The position numbers were made by a program, and so were the translations under genes. The notes beneath the pieces were generated by a model. It ran no database searches. It had not been told where the DNA came from and worked only from the letters and a program-made list of their open reading frames with translations. Shown piece after piece: positions 44,186-64,000 of a stretch of DNA of 64,000 nt. How positions within the stretch are numbered: position 1 is the first letter of the stretch; each line of letters begins with the position of its first letter. Location: assembly GCA_016648135.1 (NCBI GenBank), contig JADDOH010000498.1, positions 248,001 to 312,000 of the forward strand. Direction: 5' to 3'. Origin of the DNA: Agrypnia vestita. Lineage: Eukaryota; Arthropoda; Insecta; Trichoptera; Phryganeidae.

Positions 44186-44453
44186 TCGATACACCAGAAC
44201 CACTGACTTGTACAAAATCACCGGCATGCTTAACCTAGAATATCTGATATATGTGGAAAAGATAAAGATGACTTATAAAATAAAGAATAAATTATTAAAA
44301 ACGAATATTATCCTTTACCGAAGCAGTGACGTACATAGACAACACACAAGAATAAGAGACTGTATAAGAAGTGATGTACCAAGGACTAATAGAGAGAGAT
44401 ATGGTTTCCTATACACTGATTTCTATAATGGAATCCCCAATTCCATAAAGTAG
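44186..44453 (+). pseudogene. LINE-like reverse-transcriptase C-terminal fragment
   Basis: Encodes LYKITGMLNLEYLIYVEKIK, then MTYKIKNKLL, then HTRIRDCIRSDVPRTNRERYG, FYNGIPNSIK and a stop. The order (short helix, KI.N.L, R..........R...G......YN.IP..I) is that of CR1/L2-type LINE ends. No polymerase core upstream. Confidence 0.5.
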
Positions 44454-45239
44454 AATTATTCAATAAACTGCTGAAGGGACTCGTTTTGGGGAGGAGATAA
44501 CTGTTTAACAAATCAATGTGCTGATATTTAATATGTGCACCCACTTATTATACTTTATTTCCTGTCCCCTCATACCAGCATATAATTGCTGTTTGGGAAC
44601 GTGCTATTTAATTTTTAATTTTAATTAATACAATTAATTAATAAATATCGTGTGATATATAAGAGTATGTAAATAAAATAAATATAATATTATCATGATT
44701 AGGTAACCACACATTAATTACGATTAAAAATCTATTTAAAACAGGGAAATAATATAATAGTAGTCACAACAGAGCGCAATCCACCAGCATGCCTTGCTCT
44801 TTCCACAACTCCGCTTTGGTATTCCACTCGGTCTCGATGTATAACTATTCCTCGCCACTCTGAATTACAGATATTTAATCTGTTTGACGGTAGTTGTGAG
44901 GAAAGATTCTCATCCCACCGGAAGAATCTTCCTGTGTTCAATGTGTGATGTCGCGGGAAAACGACGTGGGAACGTATTCATGCGGCAAGGCTAGCAACAC
45001 AAGGCAGGAAGTTGGTTAAAAAGTACTGCTGATACCGACATTTATTGACAACCTTTGAAGTAATTAGCGGGAATAGTGGTAGGTACAACGTGCCGTTTCT
45101 TCCTTCCGATTGTCTGGAGTCGTAGATCCTGATCACCATGGTAACATTAAGTGATTGCGTTTCGCGATTGCGCCTCGCCTCCATGTCACGGCATTCCGCA
45201 ATTTGAAAAAACTAATCCACGAAAACCAAATTTTTATTA
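44454..45239. other. Unassigned sequence
   Basis: No gene recognised. Confidence 0.4.
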
Positions 45240-45533
45240 TACTCCCTTTCTCATTGAATCAGGTTTCGTGCCTACTGCACACGTCGGGGTCATTACTCAT
45301 TTGTATTGATTCCAATTTTAAAAAATATTAAAATTTCGAAAAATCCAAAATTATACTACAGTTATTAAAAAAAAATTAACGAAAATTTGTTAGATCACTT
45401 CACACCTCGTCGCCACGAGTCTGCCTGCAAAGTTTCAGCTCGATCGGATCACGGGAAAAGGGTTAAAAATGGATCCAAAGTTTTTCCGGCAGACAACAGA
45501 CCGCAGACGCTACGAGTTAAAAGAAAGGGAGTA
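45240..45533 (-). mobile_element. Family A TIR element, short form, copy 4 (294 bp)
   Basis: Ends TACTCCCTTT and AAAGGGAGTA are perfect inverted repeats. The interior matches the short form at 16705-16997 throughout. Confidence 0.8.
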
Positions 45534-45599
45534 AAATACATTCCTTTCGTACTGTACCTATAATTTTTTCTTCGGTCTTAAATTTATCAGACATTTAAT

Positions 45600-45830
45600 A
45601 TGAAATTTGTGTAACGATCGAGGGATCAGATCTCAGGAGGTTATCAGCTGCCGAGATCCGCTCGGGAGATGTTATTTTTGAGAGCAGCCGCCTAGGTTCG
45701 TGCGCGAGATGTTTACTGTTGCCTCGTACCGCGACGCCGCGGCGCAGAGTAGTCGGCGAACCTGAACACGAGCGCGCGTCACTATCAGTTAGTTATCTTC
45801 GAATTGGACGTTATGTGCCCAAATTATTTT
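45600..45830 (+). promoter_or_regulatory. GC-rich island upstream of MYRF
   Basis: A CpG-dense stretch (cgtaccgcgacgccgcggcg, cgagcgcgcgtcac) ends in an initiator-like ATCAGTT at 45786-45792, about 0.85 kb before the first recognised MYRF coding exon. It is the nearest promoter candidate. The LINE fragment at 46085-46486 lies between it and the exon. Confidence 0.35.
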
Positions 45831-46084
45831 CAGATTGACACTGTACGCGGTGTTTTACGATACTGAGCACACGGATATTCCAGTTTACACTCGTATGTAC
45901 ACATATCGCACTTGCTCCAGTTGTCAAAGCCCGATGGAAAATATTAGGAGTGTGGGATTTAGCGCTATATTATAAGAGCGGCGGTTTATCGAAGACACAA
46001 TCCTATAAATAATAATAATTAACGCCGCTAGGGCTGTGAGATACGGAATTATAATGCGTAAGTAGACTCGAGAGTGGCTCGATG

Positions 46085-46486
46085 ATTTGGGGGCCGGTAG
46101 GGAAAATACAAAAAAAGTTTCTAAGATATCTGTATATGGGAGAGTAAGGGCATTATCCTTGGCTTTACCCAACCGAGTTTCTCCAGGGTATGCTTGGCTA
46201 CAATAGTTTAGAGACTAGAAGGAATGTGTATCTGATTACGCATTTTTATCGGTTGTTGCGCGGTATGATCGATAATCCTGAAATTATGCGGAGCATCGCT
46301 CTGTATGTTCCCGATAATTACCTAAGACAACGTCGGCATAGATTGTTTCACATTCCAATATACAGGACCAACCTGCCAATGGTTATGCCTGTTGGAAGAG
46401 CTACCGCTATGCTGATCAATATTACTCTGGATCTCTTCCATGTCTCTGAGAGGGTTTTGCGAAGCAGGATTCTCCTACATCTTTGA
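46085..46486 (+). pseudogene. LINE reverse-transcriptase C-terminal fragment
   Basis: Reads GKIQKKFLRYLYMGE, a TAA at about 46145, then PTEFLQGMLGYNSLETRRNV, FYRLLRGMIDNPEI, RRHRLFHIPIYRTNL and RVLRSRILLHL to a stop. The QKKFLR...LGL.SLE.RR...F..LL.G.ID.PE series is the standard C-terminal third of jockey/CR1-type reverse transcriptases. One in-frame stop; 5'-truncated. It sits 140-180 bp before the MYRF exon but is not part of that gene. Confidence 0.8.
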
Positions 46487-46669
46487 TATGAATGATTTTG
46501 TATGTTTAATATTTGCTTTTGTTTATATATGTTTATATATTTCTAAATTATTTATAATATTTACGAATTAAATTTGTGTTTGTAATGTACTTAAATGTTA
46601 TATATGAAAAAATTGCGAGATAGATGGACACATCAGCGAAAACTCTGACGGTTCCGTTTAAAGTTGCAG

Positions 46670-63794
<17,125 letters not shown>

Positions 63795-63966
63795 AAAGAC
63801 TCCACGAAGAGTTGATCTTTGCAGATCTTAAATTATTTACTGCGGAGCCTTGCTGTATCAAACTACGGGATGGCGCTGATTAATAGTGGAACAAGATAAA
63901 ATCTCACCTCTCACTCTGTTACTGTTTATGACTTTTCAAGATCTCAAGTCCTTTCTTGTTACTTGT

Positions 63967-63972
63967 AATAAA
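63967..63972 (+). terminator. Poly(A) signal of MYRF
   Basis: AATAAA lies 173 bp after the stop codon, the only such hexamer in the short 3' untranslated stretch that I see. It suggests the transcript ends at or just beyond the window edge. Confidence 0.7.
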
Positions 63973-64000
63973 TAAGATTTAAATTCACGGAATTTTATTA

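Noticed and set aside
46190..46486. Upstream MYRF coding exon
   Set aside because: The peptide is a clear LINE reverse-transcriptase tail, with a stop in the upstream part of the same frame.

Overview
This window is AT-rich, repeat-dense nuclear DNA from an arthropod, most likely an insect. It carries a mariner element, RTE-like and jockey-like LINE ends, a Penelope-like element, hAT-, pogo-, piggyBac- and Harbinger-like non-autonomous transposons, tRNA-derived SINEs, and one host gene with short phase-matched introns and GT-AG borders. I cannot assign the order or species from sequence alone.

The only host gene I can support is on the + strand at the right end. It is a myelin regulatory factor homologue (MYRF), with 17 coding exons between about 46670 and 63794 and a poly(A) signal at 63967. 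Every splice phase joins. The exons encode, in order: an acidic/proline-rich activation region with an SPPDSGSE motif, a basic SKKRK signal and a VKCEP SUMO-type site; the Ndt80-like DNA-binding domain; the peptidase-S74-like self-cleaving chaperone with its Ser...Lys pair; a coiled-coil MRF-C1 segment; an unusual Cys/His-rich juxtamembrane segment; one transmembrane helix; a long luminal linker with a furin-type RIKR site; and the MRF-C2 domain. The exon at 46670 looks internal (branch point, pyrimidine tract and CAG just before it), so the true first exon lies upstream.

The left 46 kb is intergenic DNA or a giant 5' intron and is a transposon graveyard. Landmarks: TTAA-flanked MITE (2.1-3.0 kb), SINE (3.2 kb), apparently intact mariner with a full transposase (4.24-5.53 kb), an inverted pair of hammerhead-ribozyme-like motifs (8.0 and 8.35 kb), a 59-bp tandem array (8.9-9.95 kb), large foldbacks (10.0-10.8, 23.0-23.5, 27.6-28.2 kb), LINE 3' ends (11.9, 12.9, 14.3, 15.2, 24.7, 34.0, 40.5, 41.0, 42.7, 44.3 and 46.2 kb), a pogo/Tigger-like element (21.5-22.4 kb), a 1.8-kb hAT-like element with 8-bp target duplication (29.9-31.7 kb), a Penelope-like 3' end with GIY-YIG domain nested in an older repeat with 12-bp target duplication (38.2-39.1 kb), and a 25-bp satellite with 241-bp higher-order structure (43.0-43.7 kb).

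The MYRF introns hold at least six further non-autonomous elements. GC-rich islands at about 17.2, 19.5, 40.2 and 45.6 kb stand out from the AT-rich background and are candidate promoters or enhancers for the gene.
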